From positions 59,010 through 123,009 of the forward strand of contig CANQXS010000007.1 of the NCBI GenBank assembly GCA_947627875.1: 64,000 nucleotides of DNA, given 5' to 3'. The first letter of the stretch is position 1; each line of letters starts with the position of its first letter. Under the pieces are notes generated by a model. It was not told where the DNA came from. It was given only the letters and a program-made list of their open reading frames with translations, and searched no databases. This document shows, one piece after another, positions 7,021 through 15,917 of the stretch. The stretch comes from an uncultured Clostridia bacterium. GTDB taxonomy: Bacteria; Bacillota; Clostridia; Oscillospirales; Ruminococcaceae. The position numbers were made by a program, and so were the translations under genes.

Positions 7021-9123
7021 CTATCCTCTTATTTTTTTCAGCAATACGTCGAGGTCGACGGGCTTGGTTATGAAGTCGTCCATTCCGCTTGACAGCGCCT
7101 TTTCCCTGTCCTCGTCGGAGGAGTTGGCAGTGCAGGCGAATATCCTGACTGTTTTTGCGTCGGCTCTCGGGAGAGCGCGTATCGCTCTCGCCGCCTCGCA
7201 GCCGCTCAGCTCGGGCATAAGAATGTCCATAAGTATCAGTCCGAAATGCCCTTCTTCGGAGGATTCGAATTTTTCGAGAGCCTTTCTGCCGTTTTCGGCA
7301 AGCTCGGTCTCGTAGCCGCTCTCGTTCAGAAGTTCTATGATTATTTCGGCGTTCAGCTCGTTGTCCTCGGCTACAAGTATCCTCGGGGGCGTTCCGCGCT
7401 CGGGAGCGGGCTCATCGCCCGAGCCGCTTTCATCAGTTTCCGGCGCGGGTTCGGCGGTAAAGGTGAAGGTAAACGTGCTTCCTGCGCCCTTACGGCTCTC
7501 AAAGGTAATATCTCCGCCCATAAGCCGCGCGAGCCGCCTGCTTATCGGAAGCCCGAGCCCCGTTCCCTGATTTCCCTTCGAGACTATCTCGAGCTCGCGC
7601 TCGAATGCGTCGAACAGGTGACGCTGGAATTCCTCGCTCATTCCCTTGCCGTTGTCGGCTATTGTCGCCGAGGTCATTATCTTTCCGTCCGGCATTTCGG
7701 TCTGCCTGAGCTTAAGGCTGACCTTTCCGCCCTCCTGGGTGAATTTTTTCGCGTTGTCAAGAAGGTTCAGGAGCACCTGCTGTATCCTTACGCCGTCGCC
7801 GTTGATCCTGCGGCAGATTAGCTCGAAGTCCTTGACATATTCGATATTTTTATCGCGCAGGGCGTTTTCAGAGATGGAATCGACGGTGTCGAGCAGCAGC
7901 CCGAGGTCTAAGGGCTTTATGTCGAGCTTGAGGTTTTCGGTCTGGAGATTAGACATATCGAGCATATCGTTCACGAGCGAGAGAAGGTAATTCGCGGTTA
8001 CGTTCGACTGCCTCAGATATTTTTTGAGGCTCTCCCTGTCGTCGGTCTTTTGGAACATAAGGTAGTTCAGCCCGATGAGACCGTTCAGCGGAGTGCGGAA
8101 TTCGTGGCTCATAGTCGAGAGAAAGCGGCTCTTTACCTTGGCGTCGGCTCGGTTTTCGGAATAGCGCATATAAAGCCTTAACAGCAGGAAGAGCAGGAGC
8201 AGGATTATGACCGCTGACGCCGCGAAGACCCTGAACGCCATTCTGTAGCGGTAGAGAAAATCGGAGAAATTGTATCTGTAGGGGTTTTCCGAAATCGCGC
8301 TGATTATGAACAGGCTGATTTCATCTTCGGTGAGCTGCGATATTGCCTTGTTTAAAATGCTTATCAACAGCTCGCCCTCCTCCTGAGAGGCGCCGCCGGT
8401 GTAGTCGCCGAAGGTCACTACCGCCGAGAAGCAGAGCTCGTCGTCGAGCCCCAAAACGGGTATAACGCTGAGCTTTTCATAAATCGGCTTAGAGATCCAA
8501 TGCTCAACTACATACTGGTTCTGCATAAGAAGGTCGGCTTTTCCGGAGTTTACAGCGTCAAAGCAGTCGGTTATAGAGGGGTAGTCGACGAGCTCAAAGT
8601 TGGGGTATGACTCGCCGAGGACCTTTCTTATTGTCTGGGAGCCGGTCGAGATGGCTATCGTGAGAGCGGCGTCGAAGCGGAAATTCAGCCCCTCCCGCGC
8701 AACGACGACCTTTCTGCTCGAAAAATACGGGTCGCTTATCAGTATTCCCCGCGCCTGCTGGTTCTCTTTGTTGTATTCCACGCTCGAAACGAGGTCGTAG
8801 CCGCCTTCGAGGAGGTATTCATAGGTCACGTCGCCCCGGGGGAGCGGCAGATATTCAAACTCAAGCCCGCAGAGGCTTGCCACGCGGTCGAATATATACC
8901 GCGATATCCCCGCAAATTCGCCGTTGCCGTCGGTGAACGATACGGGTATCCTGTCCTGAACATAGCCTATCTTCACGACGGGGTGCGAGGCTATGTAGCT
9001 TTGTTCTTCTACGGTAAATGCCGGAGCGGTTTCGGAGCTGTCTGCCCACGCCGGAACGGTCGCAAGGCAAAGCGCAGCCGCAGCGGTTATCGCAGCGATA
9101 AGTCGGGGTAAGATCCTGCGCAT
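7021..9123 (-). CDS. Hybrid histidine kinase with periplasmic-type binding domain (EvgS-like)
   Basis: A 700-residue one-protein phosphorelay. Order: signal peptide (1-27, ending AVPAWA-like), an extracellular SBP_bac_3-type binding domain to about residue 290, one membrane helix (about 300-325), HisKA with FLSTMSHEFRTPLNG (His340), an HATPase domain with NLLDNAKKF and GTGLGLPISRRL, and a receiver with LILMDILMPELSG (Asp633). The binding domain should sense a small ligand such as an amino acid directly. There is no Hpt or DNA-binding domain, so the phosphate must pass to partners outside the window. I chose the ATG at 9121-9123 because GGAGGA lies 7 bases upstream and it gives a clean signal peptide. 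It has its own consensus promoter. Confidence 0.9.
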   Translation of the reverse strand: MRRILPRLIAAITAAAALCLATVPAWADSSETAPAFTVEEQSYIASHPVVKIGYVQDRIPVSFTDGNGEFAGISRYIFDRVASLCGLEFEYLPLPRGDVTYEYLLEGGYDLVSSVEYNKENQQARGILISDPYFSSRKVVVAREGLNFRFDAALTIAISTGSQTIRKVLGESYPNFELVDYPSITDCFDAVNSGKADLLMQNQYVVEHWISKPIYEKLSVIPVLGLDDELCFSAVVTFGDYTGGASQEEGELLISILNKAISQLTEDEISLFIISAISENPYRYNFSDFLYRYRMAFRVFAASAVIILLLLFLLLRLYMRYSENRADAKVKSRFLSTMSHEFRTPLNGLIGLNYLMFQKTDDRESLKKYLRQSNVTANYLLSLVNDMLDMSNLQTENLKLDIKPLDLGLLLDTVDSISENALRDKNIEYVKDFELICRRINGDGVRIQQVLLNLLDNAKKFTQEGGKVSLKLRQTEMPDGKIMTSATIADNGKGMSEEFQRHLFDAFERELEIVSKGNQGTGLGLPISRRLARLMGGDITFESRKGAGSTFTFTFTAEPAPETDESGSGDEPAPERGTPPRILVAEDNELNAEIIIELLNESGYETELAENGRKALEKFESSEEGHFGLILMDILMPELSGCEAARAIRALPRADAKTVRIFACTANSSDEDREKALSSGMDDFITKPVDLDVLLKKIRG

Positions 9124-9180
9124 TTTCTCATCCTCCATTATGCATAGATGCCTTGGGAAAAAGACATTATAATCGAATAT

Positions 9181-9209
9181 ATTATAACTCGCCGCTTTAA
9201 ATTTGTCAA
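9181..9209 (-). promoter_or_regulatory. Promoter of the hybrid kinase gene
   Basis: TTGACA (9209-9204), 17-bp spacer and TATAAT (9186-9181) on the minus strand. Confidence 0.88.
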
Positions 9210-9263
9210 AGGAATTTAACAAAAATCGGAAATTATTTCAAAAAAATTTTTTTACGGCGGGTA

Positions 9264-9324
9264 TTGACATTTTTGGTCTATTGTGATAGACTAAAGACAT
9301 CAAGGAGGTCTATATTTATAGACC
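9264..9324 (+). promoter_or_regulatory. BlaI-type promoter with two operators
   Basis: TTGACA (9264-9269), 17-bp spacer and extended -10 TGaTAGACT ending at 9292. Operator 1, GTCTAT-TGTG-ATAGAC (9276-9291), covers the -10. Operator 2 (9307-9324) has arms GGTCTATA and TATAGACC and lies just past the start site. Both share the half-site GTCTAT and would be bound by the repressor encoded directly downstream. Confidence 0.82.
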
Positions 9325-9345
9325 CGCAAATAAGGAGTGTGAAAT

Positions 9346-9708
9346 ATGAAGATATCAGACAGTGAGCTGAGGCTTATGGAGCTGATTTGGCAGGAGGGCG
9401 GAATACGCTCCGGCGAGCTTGTGAAAAAAGCCTACGAAGCTCTGGGCTGGAAAAAGTCGACCGTATACACGGTGATAAAAAAGCTCGCGCTTAAAAACGC
9501 CGTCAGGAGCGAGAACGCCGTTGTTATCCCGCTCTGCACCCGCGACGAGGTTTTGGGGCAGCGCTCGGGCGAGGTCCTTTCGAGCGGCTACAGCGGGTCG
9601 CTGCCGATGTTTTTGGCGGCTTTTCTGAAAAAGGAAAAGCTCACAAGGGAGGAAGCCGCCGAGCTGAAAAAGCTTATAGACGACTTCACCGAATCCGAGG
9701 AGGGATAA
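9346..9708 (+). CDS. BlaI/MecI-family repressor (module 1)
   Basis: A 120-residue winged-helix repressor. The DNA-binding part is residues 1-75, with ELRLMELIWQEGGIRSGELV and WKKSTVYTVIKKLALKNAV. The C-terminal part is the dimerisation segment, with a helix ending KKLIDDFTESEEG. Family members repress their own operon and are inactivated by proteolysis when the partner M56 sensor is triggered. The sensor gene starts one base after the stop (TAA T ATG). Two matching palindromes lie in the promoter. Ribosome site AAGGAG lies 8 bases before the ATG. No beta-lactamase is nearby, so the regulon is probably something other than resistance. Confidence 0.92.
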   Translation: MKISDSELRLMELIWQEGGIRSGELVKKAYEALGWKKSTVYTVIKKLALKNAVRSENAVVIPLCTRDEVLGQRSGEVLSSGYSGSLPMFLAAFLKKEKLTREEAAELKKLIDDFTESEEG

Positions 9709-9709
9709 T

Positions 9710-12700
9710 ATGGAGAGCATATTTGTCACCGTCTTAAATATGAGCATCACCGGCGGGCTTATCGTTGCGGTATTGGCGCTTCTGAGGCTTATGTTTAAAA
9801 GCCTGCCCCGAAGGTATTCCTATATGCTCTGGGCGATACCTGCGCTTCGGCTTCTCTGCCCGATCTCGATTTCGTCGGTAGTGAGCTTTTTCAACCTTTT
9901 GAAGCCGCGCACGGTAGAGCAGAACCGTATGGAATATATCGTCCCTCCGGCGGCGGAATACGTTGCGCCGACTCTTCCCGCCGACCCTGTTATAACTGAC
10001 CTCCCGCCTGCGTATCACGACCCTATGGAGGATGTCGTGAAAGAGGTCCCGAAAACGCTTTCCGTAGGCGAAATTGCGGGGCTGATCTGGGCTGCGGTCG
10101 CTGTCGGGATAGTTATCTGGGCGGTAATAAGCTATATCCGCATTGGGCTTAAGGTGAGAAAAGCCGATAAAGCCGACGGCTATTATATCTGCGAAAATAT
10201 CCCTTCGCCGTTCGTATTCGGTATCTTCCGCCCGAGGATATATCTTCCCGTCGGGATAAGCCCCGAGGACAGGGAGTGCATTTTGGAGCACGAGCGGACT
10301 CATATAAAGCGGAGGGACTACCTTGTAAAGCTGCTAACGGTGCCGATTCTGGCGCTGCATTGGTTCAACCCGCTTGTATGGCTCGGCATAAGGCTTATGA
10401 CGGCCGATATGGAGCTTTCCTGCGACGAGCGCGCGCTCAAAGGCTGCCCCGAGGGCTATAAAAAGGTATATGCCAACGCGCTTTTAAACATCTCGATGAA
10501 GCAGAACGGCATATCTTTAAACGGCGTTCTTGGCTTCGGGGAATCCGACATTAAAGGACGCATAAAAGGAGTGCTGAGAATGAAAAAGCCGAAGCTCTGG
10601 GCGACGGTCATCGCGGTAGTTGTTGTTATAGCGGTGTCGGTCTGCCTTCTTACAAACGCTGTGGGCAGGACCGACGGCTCAGCCGAGCTTCCCGACGAAA
10701 TAGACGGATATATCAGCTATGAAAAGGCGGATATCCCCGCGCTGACATCTGCGGGGTCCGCCGACGGCAAGGTGATGTTCGCAAAAGCCGAGGTCGGGGG
10801 AGTTACCGCCTATCTTCTGGGCGAAGGTGTCTACCGCGACGGCGAGGATTCCGAGGCGGTATTCGCAAGGCGGCTTTTAATCGGAATAAGCACCGACGGC
10901 AAAACAGTAAATGCGACTTACCCCGCGCCGGCTGAATTTTTGGGAGCTTCGCAGGAGCATTACAAAATATACACCGACACTGCTTCCGTTTATCTTTTGG
11001 CATTCGATATGGAGCTGCCGATAATCGAGCTCAGCTATATCGGCGAGGATACGACTATGGGAGCCTTCTACGCCGTCAAGGACGGCGAGCTCCGGCTTCT
11101 GACGGGCGATATGTCGGATATAGGCGGCAAGGCTGTGGGCGTGTGCTTCACAAATACAGAGCTCATGGCAGGCTCCGAGCCGAATACTCTCGTTTTCGCC
11201 TCAATGAACTCGCGCGGCGTCGAATACACCTTCGACTTTGACAGTATTAAAGCCGACGAATATGCAGGACCTAACTTCACCGCCCGCTACGTCGGCGCGG
11301 AGACCGAGCCTATGGGTAAGACCGAGATCGAAGGCTTGGCGAAGATGTACTTTATTCAGCAGCACTTCGGAATAGACGATTGCGAGGTCGAAATTATTCA
11401 GCATGACCTCGACGGAATGACGGTAATAAATATAACCGCCGCCGACGCCGACGGCAGCGAGATAACGGCGCAGTATACCGTGAACACCGTCACGGGTATC
11501 GGCTGGGACGCCGACGATGCCCCCGTCTCGCTGAAAAGCGCCCGCAGCAGGCTCGACGTCGAGAAAACGGTCAATGATTTCCTGCTCTATGAGAGAATTT
11601 ATATCTACGACTCTTTGAGCTACCCCTCCAACGACCCCGCCGACGGCGTTGTGCTCGACGGCGAATATTACTTCCCCGTCAGCGAGGAGGGCTTTACCGA
11701 GTGGCAGCAGCTCTGCGACTTTATGCACGGGCTGTTCAGCGACGAATTAGCCGATGCCGATCTCTCAGACGGTCACTACCGCGAATACGAAGGCAAGACC
11801 TACGCCCGCGACGCCGGGGGCATAGGCTGGAGCGTCAGCAGCGAATGGAAGTCAGCAAACGAGACTGTCGATAACGACACCGTGAAGTTAGAGGTCTACC
11901 GCGAGCTGCTCTCGGAGGGCGACGAGGGCGAATATATGATAAGCGTTCTTTGGCTTAAAAGAGACGGCAATAACTGGAAGATAACCGGCTGCGAGACCCA
12001 CTATACCACCGACGCCGACGGCTATGAAACGCTGATAAGCCTCGACAGTATCAGGGCGCAAAGCGCTGCTTCGGAGCCGCCGAGCCGCGAAGAGCTCGAA
12101 AATATTATCGAGGAATACCTCTCGGAGCATGTCGAGCTTTCGGGCGTAAACTGGTCGTATGATTACACCGCCGACGACGAAAAGCAGGGCGGCGTAATAC
12201 CGGTGTTGTTCGCCAACGGCGTTTATGTGATGATAGAGATAGAAAAGCAGGACGGCGGCTGGCAGGTGATCGATACGGCGGAGTACCGCGACATTATAGA
12301 ATATCTCGATGAGGTGGGCGGAGTTCCCGGCATAACACATCGGACATACGGCGTTCTCATGATTGCCGGAAACGTCAGGAAGGGCGAAAACGGCTGGGAG
12401 TTGTGCAGCGACCTCGGCAAATCCCAAGTAGATTTTACCCTGCCCGCCGAATGGGAATGCAGCTCCGAAGTTGCCGACCTTAACTGCGCAAATGTATTTA
12501 AAATAAGCCCGCCATTTCCGGCGGAGGATTACGAACCCGATATCTTCCGAAGCTTCCCCGCAGGGACGAAATACCCGCAGACGTTTAACCCCAACGAGGG
12601 CGAGTACTCGGAAATAACGGTATATGAGGAGACCGAACACGTCCCGACCGAGCAGGAGCCCTACCTTATGGTCAGCCACTGCCGCGCCGACGGCTATTAC

Positions 12701-13324
12701 GGCAGCTGTGAATATGTAAGCTATGTAGTCGAAACGCAGAACGGCTACTGCACCGTGGTGACATTTTACGCGGCGGAGGGTTTTGACCTCGACGAAGATA
12801 TCTGCCTCGACGTTCTGAGGTCGGTGAAGATAAATCCGTTCAGAACCTCGGAGGATAAAGACGAAAAGTTTGTATCGCTGATAAATTGCGATCTCGAGCT
12901 CACAAGGGCGCTTTATACCGATTATCTCGTCCTTAAGGACGATACGGTCGAGCGCGACGGCGTCACCTATTACAGAGTTTCCGACGGCGGGTGGTTCAAA
13001 TCATACGACAGCACCATGGCGAAAATAAAAGAGGTTTATGACGACGGCTTTGCGAACGGCATTCTGAGCGGCTTATACGGCAGGCTCGAAATAATAAACG
13101 TCGACGGAAAGCTTTACCGCAGCGAGGGTATAGAGCTCGACATGCCCTACCCCGAAACCTTTGAATTCACCTCAGACGCCGAAACAGACACAAGCGTTCA
13201 GGGCGAAATTGAAGACGGCACAAGGTATCTGTTTGTACTGACCAACGACGGCTGGAAGATAGCAAACCGCTGGGAAGGTCCGTGGACCGAGGCTCTGCTC
13301 GCAACGTCGGATAACGCGCAATAA
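9710..13324 (+). CDS. M56 (BlaR1-type) membrane peptidase sensor with ~880-residue ectodomain
   Basis: A 1204-residue protein. Residues 1-315 are the M56 core: N-terminal helices, the zinc motif HERTH at 194-198 on the cytoplasmic side, the ELSCDE motif downstream, and a last helix near 295-315. From 320 on the chain is extracellular and acidic. It holds several related modules that end in phrases such as GNNWKITGCE and NDGWKIANRW, each preceded by a short helical part and a DGKLY-like turn. These resemble the IseA/NTF2-like fold, which is inference. In BlaR1 the ectodomain is a penicillin-binding domain of about 250 residues; that SxxK domain is not seen here. The protein would sense an envelope signal and cleave the BlaI repressor encoded just upstream. 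Confidence 0.88.
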   Translation: MESIFVTVLNMSITGGLIVAVLALLRLMFKSLPRRYSYMLWAIPALRLLCPISISSVVSFFNLLKPRTVEQNRMEYIVPPAAEYVAPTLPADPVITDLPPAYHDPMEDVVKEVPKTLSVGEIAGLIWAAVAVGIVIWAVISYIRIGLKVRKADKADGYYICENIPSPFVFGIFRPRIYLPVGISPEDRECILEHERTHIKRRDYLVKLLTVPILALHWFNPLVWLGIRLMTADMELSCDERALKGCPEGYKKVYANALLNISMKQNGISLNGVLGFGESDIKGRIKGVLRMKKPKLWATVIAVVVVIAVSVCLLTNAVGRTDGSAELPDEIDGYISYEKADIPALTSAGSADGKVMFAKAEVGGVTAYLLGEGVYRDGEDSEAVFARRLLIGISTDGKTVNATYPAPAEFLGASQEHYKIYTDTASVYLLAFDMELPIIELSYIGEDTTMGAFYAVKDGELRLLTGDMSDIGGKAVGVCFTNTELMAGSEPNTLVFASMNSRGVEYTFDFDSIKADEYAGPNFTARYVGAETEPMGKTEIEGLAKMYFIQQHFGIDDCEVEIIQHDLDGMTVINITAADADGSEITAQYTVNTVTGIGWDADDAPVSLKSARSRLDVEKTVNDFLLYERIYIYDSLSYPSNDPADGVVLDGEYYFPVSEEGFTEWQQLCDFMHGLFSDELADADLSDGHYREYEGKTYARDAGGIGWSVSSEWKSANETVDNDTVKLEVYRELLSEGDEGEYMISVLWLKRDGNNWKITGCETHYTTDADGYETLISLDSIRAQSAASEPPSREELENIIEEYLSEHVELSGVNWSYDYTADDEKQGGVIPVLFANGVYVMIEIEKQDGGWQVIDTAEYRDIIEYLDEVGGVPGITHRTYGVLMIAGNVRKGENGWELCSDLGKSQVDFTLPAEWECSSEVADLNCANVFKISPPFPAEDYEPDIFRSFPAGTKYPQTFNPNEGEYSEITVYEETEHVPTEQEPYLMVSHCRADGYYGSCEYVSYVVETQNGYCTVVTFYAAEGFDLDEDICLDVLRSVKINPFRTSEDKDEKFVSLINCDLELTRALYTDYLVLKDDTVERDGVTYYRVSDGGWFKSYDSTMAKIKEVYDDGFANGILSGLYGRLEIINVDGKLYRSEGIELDMPYPETFEFTSDAETDTSVQGEIEDGTRYLFVLTNDGWKIANRWEGPWTEALLATSDNAQ

Positions 13325-13376
13325 GACGGCAAATCAGCCCGATGAGTAATAGTGATTTCAAGAAGTGTGTGTGTTA

Positions 13377-13412
13377 TAAAAAATACCGTCCCCGCTGAGG
13401 GGACGGTATTTT
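13377..13412. terminator. Bidirectional terminator after M56 module 1
   Basis: AAATACCGTCCCC/GGGGACGGTATTT stem with a tetra- to hexanucleotide loop, flanked by A and T runs. It also ends the opposing 39-codon gene. Confidence 0.88.
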
Positions 13413-13531
13413 CAGTCTTTGTTTTCCTTTTTGTCTTCGATATACTCGCGGTATTCTTCCTCGCTGACGAAAAGCATATACTTTCCGTCGACATAGCCCA
13501 TATAGCCGTTTGAAGTGTCGTAACCTTTCAT
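13412..13531 (-). CDS. Small 39-residue protein
   Basis: A short gene with a strong ribosome site (AGGAGGTT-like, AACCTCC on the plus strand at 13536-13542) 5-6 bases before its ATG. The product begins MKGYDTSNGYMGYVDGKYM and continues with an acidic, charged helix (SEEEYREYIEDKKENKD). It is rich in Gly and Tyr at the start, has no membrane segment, and is probably a cytoplasmic small protein. The reading frame, ribosome site, a -10 element at 13575-13580 and a terminator right at the stop codon together support a real gene. No function is recognised. Confidence 0.7.
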   Translation of the reverse strand: MKGYDTSNGYMGYVDGKYMLFVSEEEYREYIEDKKENKD

Positions 13532-13574
13532 AGCAAACCTCCGTTGTCGGTGTCCGTTTTGCTTCTATGATCAG

Positions 13575-13609
13575 ATTATAACACTCCTTGAGTCCGAAAG
13601 TACGGACTC
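13575..13609 (-). promoter_or_regulatory. -10 element and 7-bp dyad upstream of the small gene
   Basis: On the minus strand TATAAT (13580-13575) lies ~45 bases before the small gene. Just upstream is the dyad GAGTCCG-N6-CGGACTC (13609-13590), which has no T-run and so is not a terminator. It lies where a -35 would be. No good -35 is present, so an activator may bind the dyad. A similar stem occurs at 40476-40495. Confidence 0.45.
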
Positions 13610-13637
13610 GTTTAAGAAAAATCGGCTGAATTCCGCA

Positions 13638-14456
13638 CTATTTGAAGAGCATTCTGAAGAAATTGTAGAGGTGGGGCATAACTATCGTGTGGTCGTGCCT
13701 CAGACCGTTCATATGGAGCCAGAGGTGCTCTACGCCGTTTTTCGTGAGCATCGCGCGGTAGTTGAAGGGCGAATCGTCGGTCTCGGAGTAGTTCGCCGCC
13801 GCGCATAAAAGCAGTACCTTCGGCTTGAATTCCCCGAATACGAGCTCGCTCCTCTGCATCTGCCCCGGGTGGGCGGGGGATTCCGGAACGGGAACGAGCC
13901 CGGGCGCGGGGTCTACAGCGCCTAAGCTCCCGAATATTTCGGGGTGCTTAAAGCCGATAAAGAGCGACTCGCGCCCGCCCATCGAGAAGCCGGTGAGCGC
14001 GGTGTCCTCCCGCTTTTCCGAGACCGAGAAGTTGGAATTTATGAACGGGATTACGTCGGTAACGAAGTCGTTAATGAAGTTGTCGTAATTCAGCGAATTC
14101 TGAAGGTTCATACCCGTGCAGGCGGGCATATCCTTATTGCAGTAGATATAAGGCACTACCACTATCATCTCCTCCGCCTCGCCCTTAGCATAGAGGTTGG
14201 GGAGCATAGTGTCTATCTTCACAACGTCGCGGGTCATCCAGTCCTCGTTGTCGAAGTAGCCGTGAAGGATATACAAAACGGGGTATTTTTTGCTCTCGGA
14301 GTAGTTCGGCGGCAGCAGAACGTTTATCGGGGTCTCGCGCTCCGCGGTGCGGGAATAATAGTGATACTTCTTAAAGGCGGGGTATTCCCTGCCCTCCTGC
14401 TTCGTGACAACGTCCTCCGGGACGCTGAGCGTTAAAATGCTCTGAAATTCTTTCAT
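13638..14456 (-). CDS. Alpha/beta hydrolase esterase (esterase D / CE1-like)
   Basis: A 272-residue esterase of the PF00756 type. The oxyanion/strand segment YPVLYILHGYFDNEDW is near residue 60. The nucleophile elbow is GFSMGG (about 155-160), and the acid and histidine are probably in the C-terminal part (NGLRHDHTI). No signal peptide, so the enzyme is cytoplasmic. The family cleaves acyl esters such as feruloyl or acetyl groups from plant xylan fragments, or S-formylglutathione. In this window, with two GH43 enzymes, a role on substituted oligosaccharides is plausible but inferred. Ribosome site AAGGAGA precedes the ATG. It starts 25 bases after the surface coiled-coil gene and probably shares its promoter. 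Confidence 0.85.
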   Translation of the reverse strand: MKEFQSILTLSVPEDVVTKQEGREYPAFKKYHYYSRTAERETPINVLLPPNYSESKKYPVLYILHGYFDNEDWMTRDVVKIDTMLPNLYAKGEAEEMIVVVPYIYCNKDMPACTGMNLQNSLNYDNFINDFVTDVIPFINSNFSVSEKREDTALTGFSMGGRESLFIGFKHPEIFGSLGAVDPAPGLVPVPESPAHPGQMQRSELVFGEFKPKVLLLCAAANYSETDDSPFNYRAMLTKNGVEHLWLHMNGLRHDHTIVMPHLYNFFRMLFK

Positions 14457-14481
14457 ATTCCGTCTCCTTTTATTCTGCTTT

Positions 14482-15681
14482 TCAGCGGCTCTTTGACTTA
14501 ACGATGACTACGACTACCGCTACGATTACTATAACTACTGCGGCGGCAATTCCCACAGCGGTAAGCGTCCTCTTGGTCGAAGCCTTCTTTGCGGCTTCCT
14601 CCTCGGCGGCTTCTTGGGCGGCGGTTTCCTCCTCGGCTTTGCGTACTCTTGCCGCCTCTATTGCCTCTTCTATTTCGGTGATTTTCGATTTGGTTTCCCT
14701 TGCGGCGGCGAGAACGTCGGGATAGCCGCAGTCGTTGGCGGTTTTAACTATGTAGTCGCGCGCCGCCTGAGCGTCGGCAAGGGCTATCTCGGCAGCAGCA
14801 ACGTCGGAGCCGGCGTTTTTGGCGGCTTCAACTGCGGCGTCCATCGTGTCGATATAGCTTTGAAGCTCCTCGAGTATCTTTACCGATTCGATGTCTTTCG
14901 CGGCCTCTTTATATATGCTCTCAAGCGAGGCGAAATCCGCTTCGGCGGCGTCTCTTGCGGTAACAAGATCGGCATATCCCGCAGTTCCCGCCTCTGAGCC
15001 CTCAATAGCCTCCATAGCCGCGGCTGCCCTGTCATAAGCTGCCTTTACGGTGTCGTAGTCGTCGGGGGCGGCTTCCGCTTCGGCGAGGGCGGCTGCAATT
15101 TCGTCGGCGTTGGGTTTGAGCTCGCCGAGCAGCCTTTCGGTCTCGGCGGCGATGTCGACCGATTCGTCGTAGGTTATGCCGACGTAAGTAAGCGTCAGCT
15201 GCTCGAGGACTTCGTGAGCGGCGAACGCCTTGAAGCAGAGCTTATTTGCGTCCTTTCCGCCGACGGGCTCCTCGTCCGAGGCGGTTAGGGTATAGGTCAG
15301 GTCGAACTCGGTCCCGGGCGTGAAGCCGTTTTCCGACGCCTTCCACATCTTCGAGAAGGTCGCGTGGTCGCCCTTGTTTGCGGTCTGGTCGGAGCAAATA
15401 AGCCAGGAGCGGAAATCTCCGACCGACGAGCCCTTGATATGAACGGTGACGGTCTCGCCGAGGGCGACGTTTTTCGGAAGCTTAAGCGCGAATATCTCGA
15501 CTTGGTCGGCGGTAAGCGTGCCGTTTTCAAAGGTCAGATTTTCAGCCGAGGCAAAGTAATCGACGCTGCCGATAAGGCTTTCGGGCTCGAGGGGGATTTC
15601 AAGCTCCTCTGCGGCAAAAACGGGGATATTCAGCGACAAGAGGAGCGCGAAGATCAAAATTGCGGATAAAATTCGTTTCAT
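14482..15681 (-). CDS. Surface protein with signal peptide, alanine-rich coiled coil and C-terminal anchor
   Basis: A 399-residue protein of unknown function. It has a signal peptide (MKRILSAILIFALLLSLNIP, cleavage after VFA) and a beta-rich domain at about 25-180. Residues ~185-370 are an Ala/Glu-rich helical stretch with repeated units such as DYDTVKAAYDRAAAAMEAI, typical of spacer or FIVAR-like helices. It ends with a membrane helix and a KSKSR tail. It should stand on the cell surface, with the N-terminal domain exposed. I chose the ATG at 15679-15681 because GGGAGGT lies 7 bases upstream; an ATG two codons earlier is too close to it. It is the first gene of a likely operon with the esterase. 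Confidence 0.7.
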   Translation of the reverse strand: MKRILSAILIFALLLSLNIPVFAAEELEIPLEPESLIGSVDYFASAENLTFENGTLTADQVEIFALKLPKNVALGETVTVHIKGSSVGDFRSWLICSDQTANKGDHATFSKMWKASENGFTPGTEFDLTYTLTASDEEPVGGKDANKLCFKAFAAHEVLEQLTLTYVGITYDESVDIAAETERLLGELKPNADEIAAALAEAEAAPDDYDTVKAAYDRAAAAMEAIEGSEAGTAGYADLVTARDAAEADFASLESIYKEAAKDIESVKILEELQSYIDTMDAAVEAAKNAGSDVAAAEIALADAQAARDYIVKTANDCGYPDVLAAARETKSKITEIEEAIEAARVRKAEEETAAQEAAEEEAAKKASTKRTLTAVGIAAAVVIVIVAVVVVIVKSKSR

Positions 15682-15724
15682 TTGCATGACCTCCCAATAA
15701 TGTTTGCACAAAATGCACAATATA

Positions 15725-15753
15725 ATTATATATTGTTGAAAATAAATATTCAA
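15725..15753 (-). promoter_or_regulatory. Promoter of the surface protein/esterase operon
   Basis: TTGAAT (15753-15748), 17-bp spacer and TATAAT (15730-15725) on the minus strand. Confidence 0.75.
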
Positions 15754-15832
15754 TAGTTGATTTATACAAAGCATGTGCTCTTTTTTTGACACCGTCCTAC
15801 CGAGCGGAAATTAAATTTCCGTTTCGTTCCGC

Positions 15833-15861
15833 TTTACAAATCGCCGCCGATATGCTACACT
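15833..15861 (+). promoter_or_regulatory. Promoter of the GH25 lysozyme gene
   Basis: TTTACA (15833-15838), 17-bp spacer and extended -10 TGcTACACT ending at 15861. Confidence 0.72.
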
Positions 15862-15917
15862 GTATCTTGTCGGAAAATGAAATAAGAAGTGGCAATTTGT
15901 CGCGGAAAGGAAAAACT

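Noticed and set aside
13590..13609. Terminator after the esterase gene
   Set aside because: The 7-bp dyad GAGTCCG/CGGACTC has no T-run and is followed by AAGGAGTG; it sits instead in the promoter region of the small gene.
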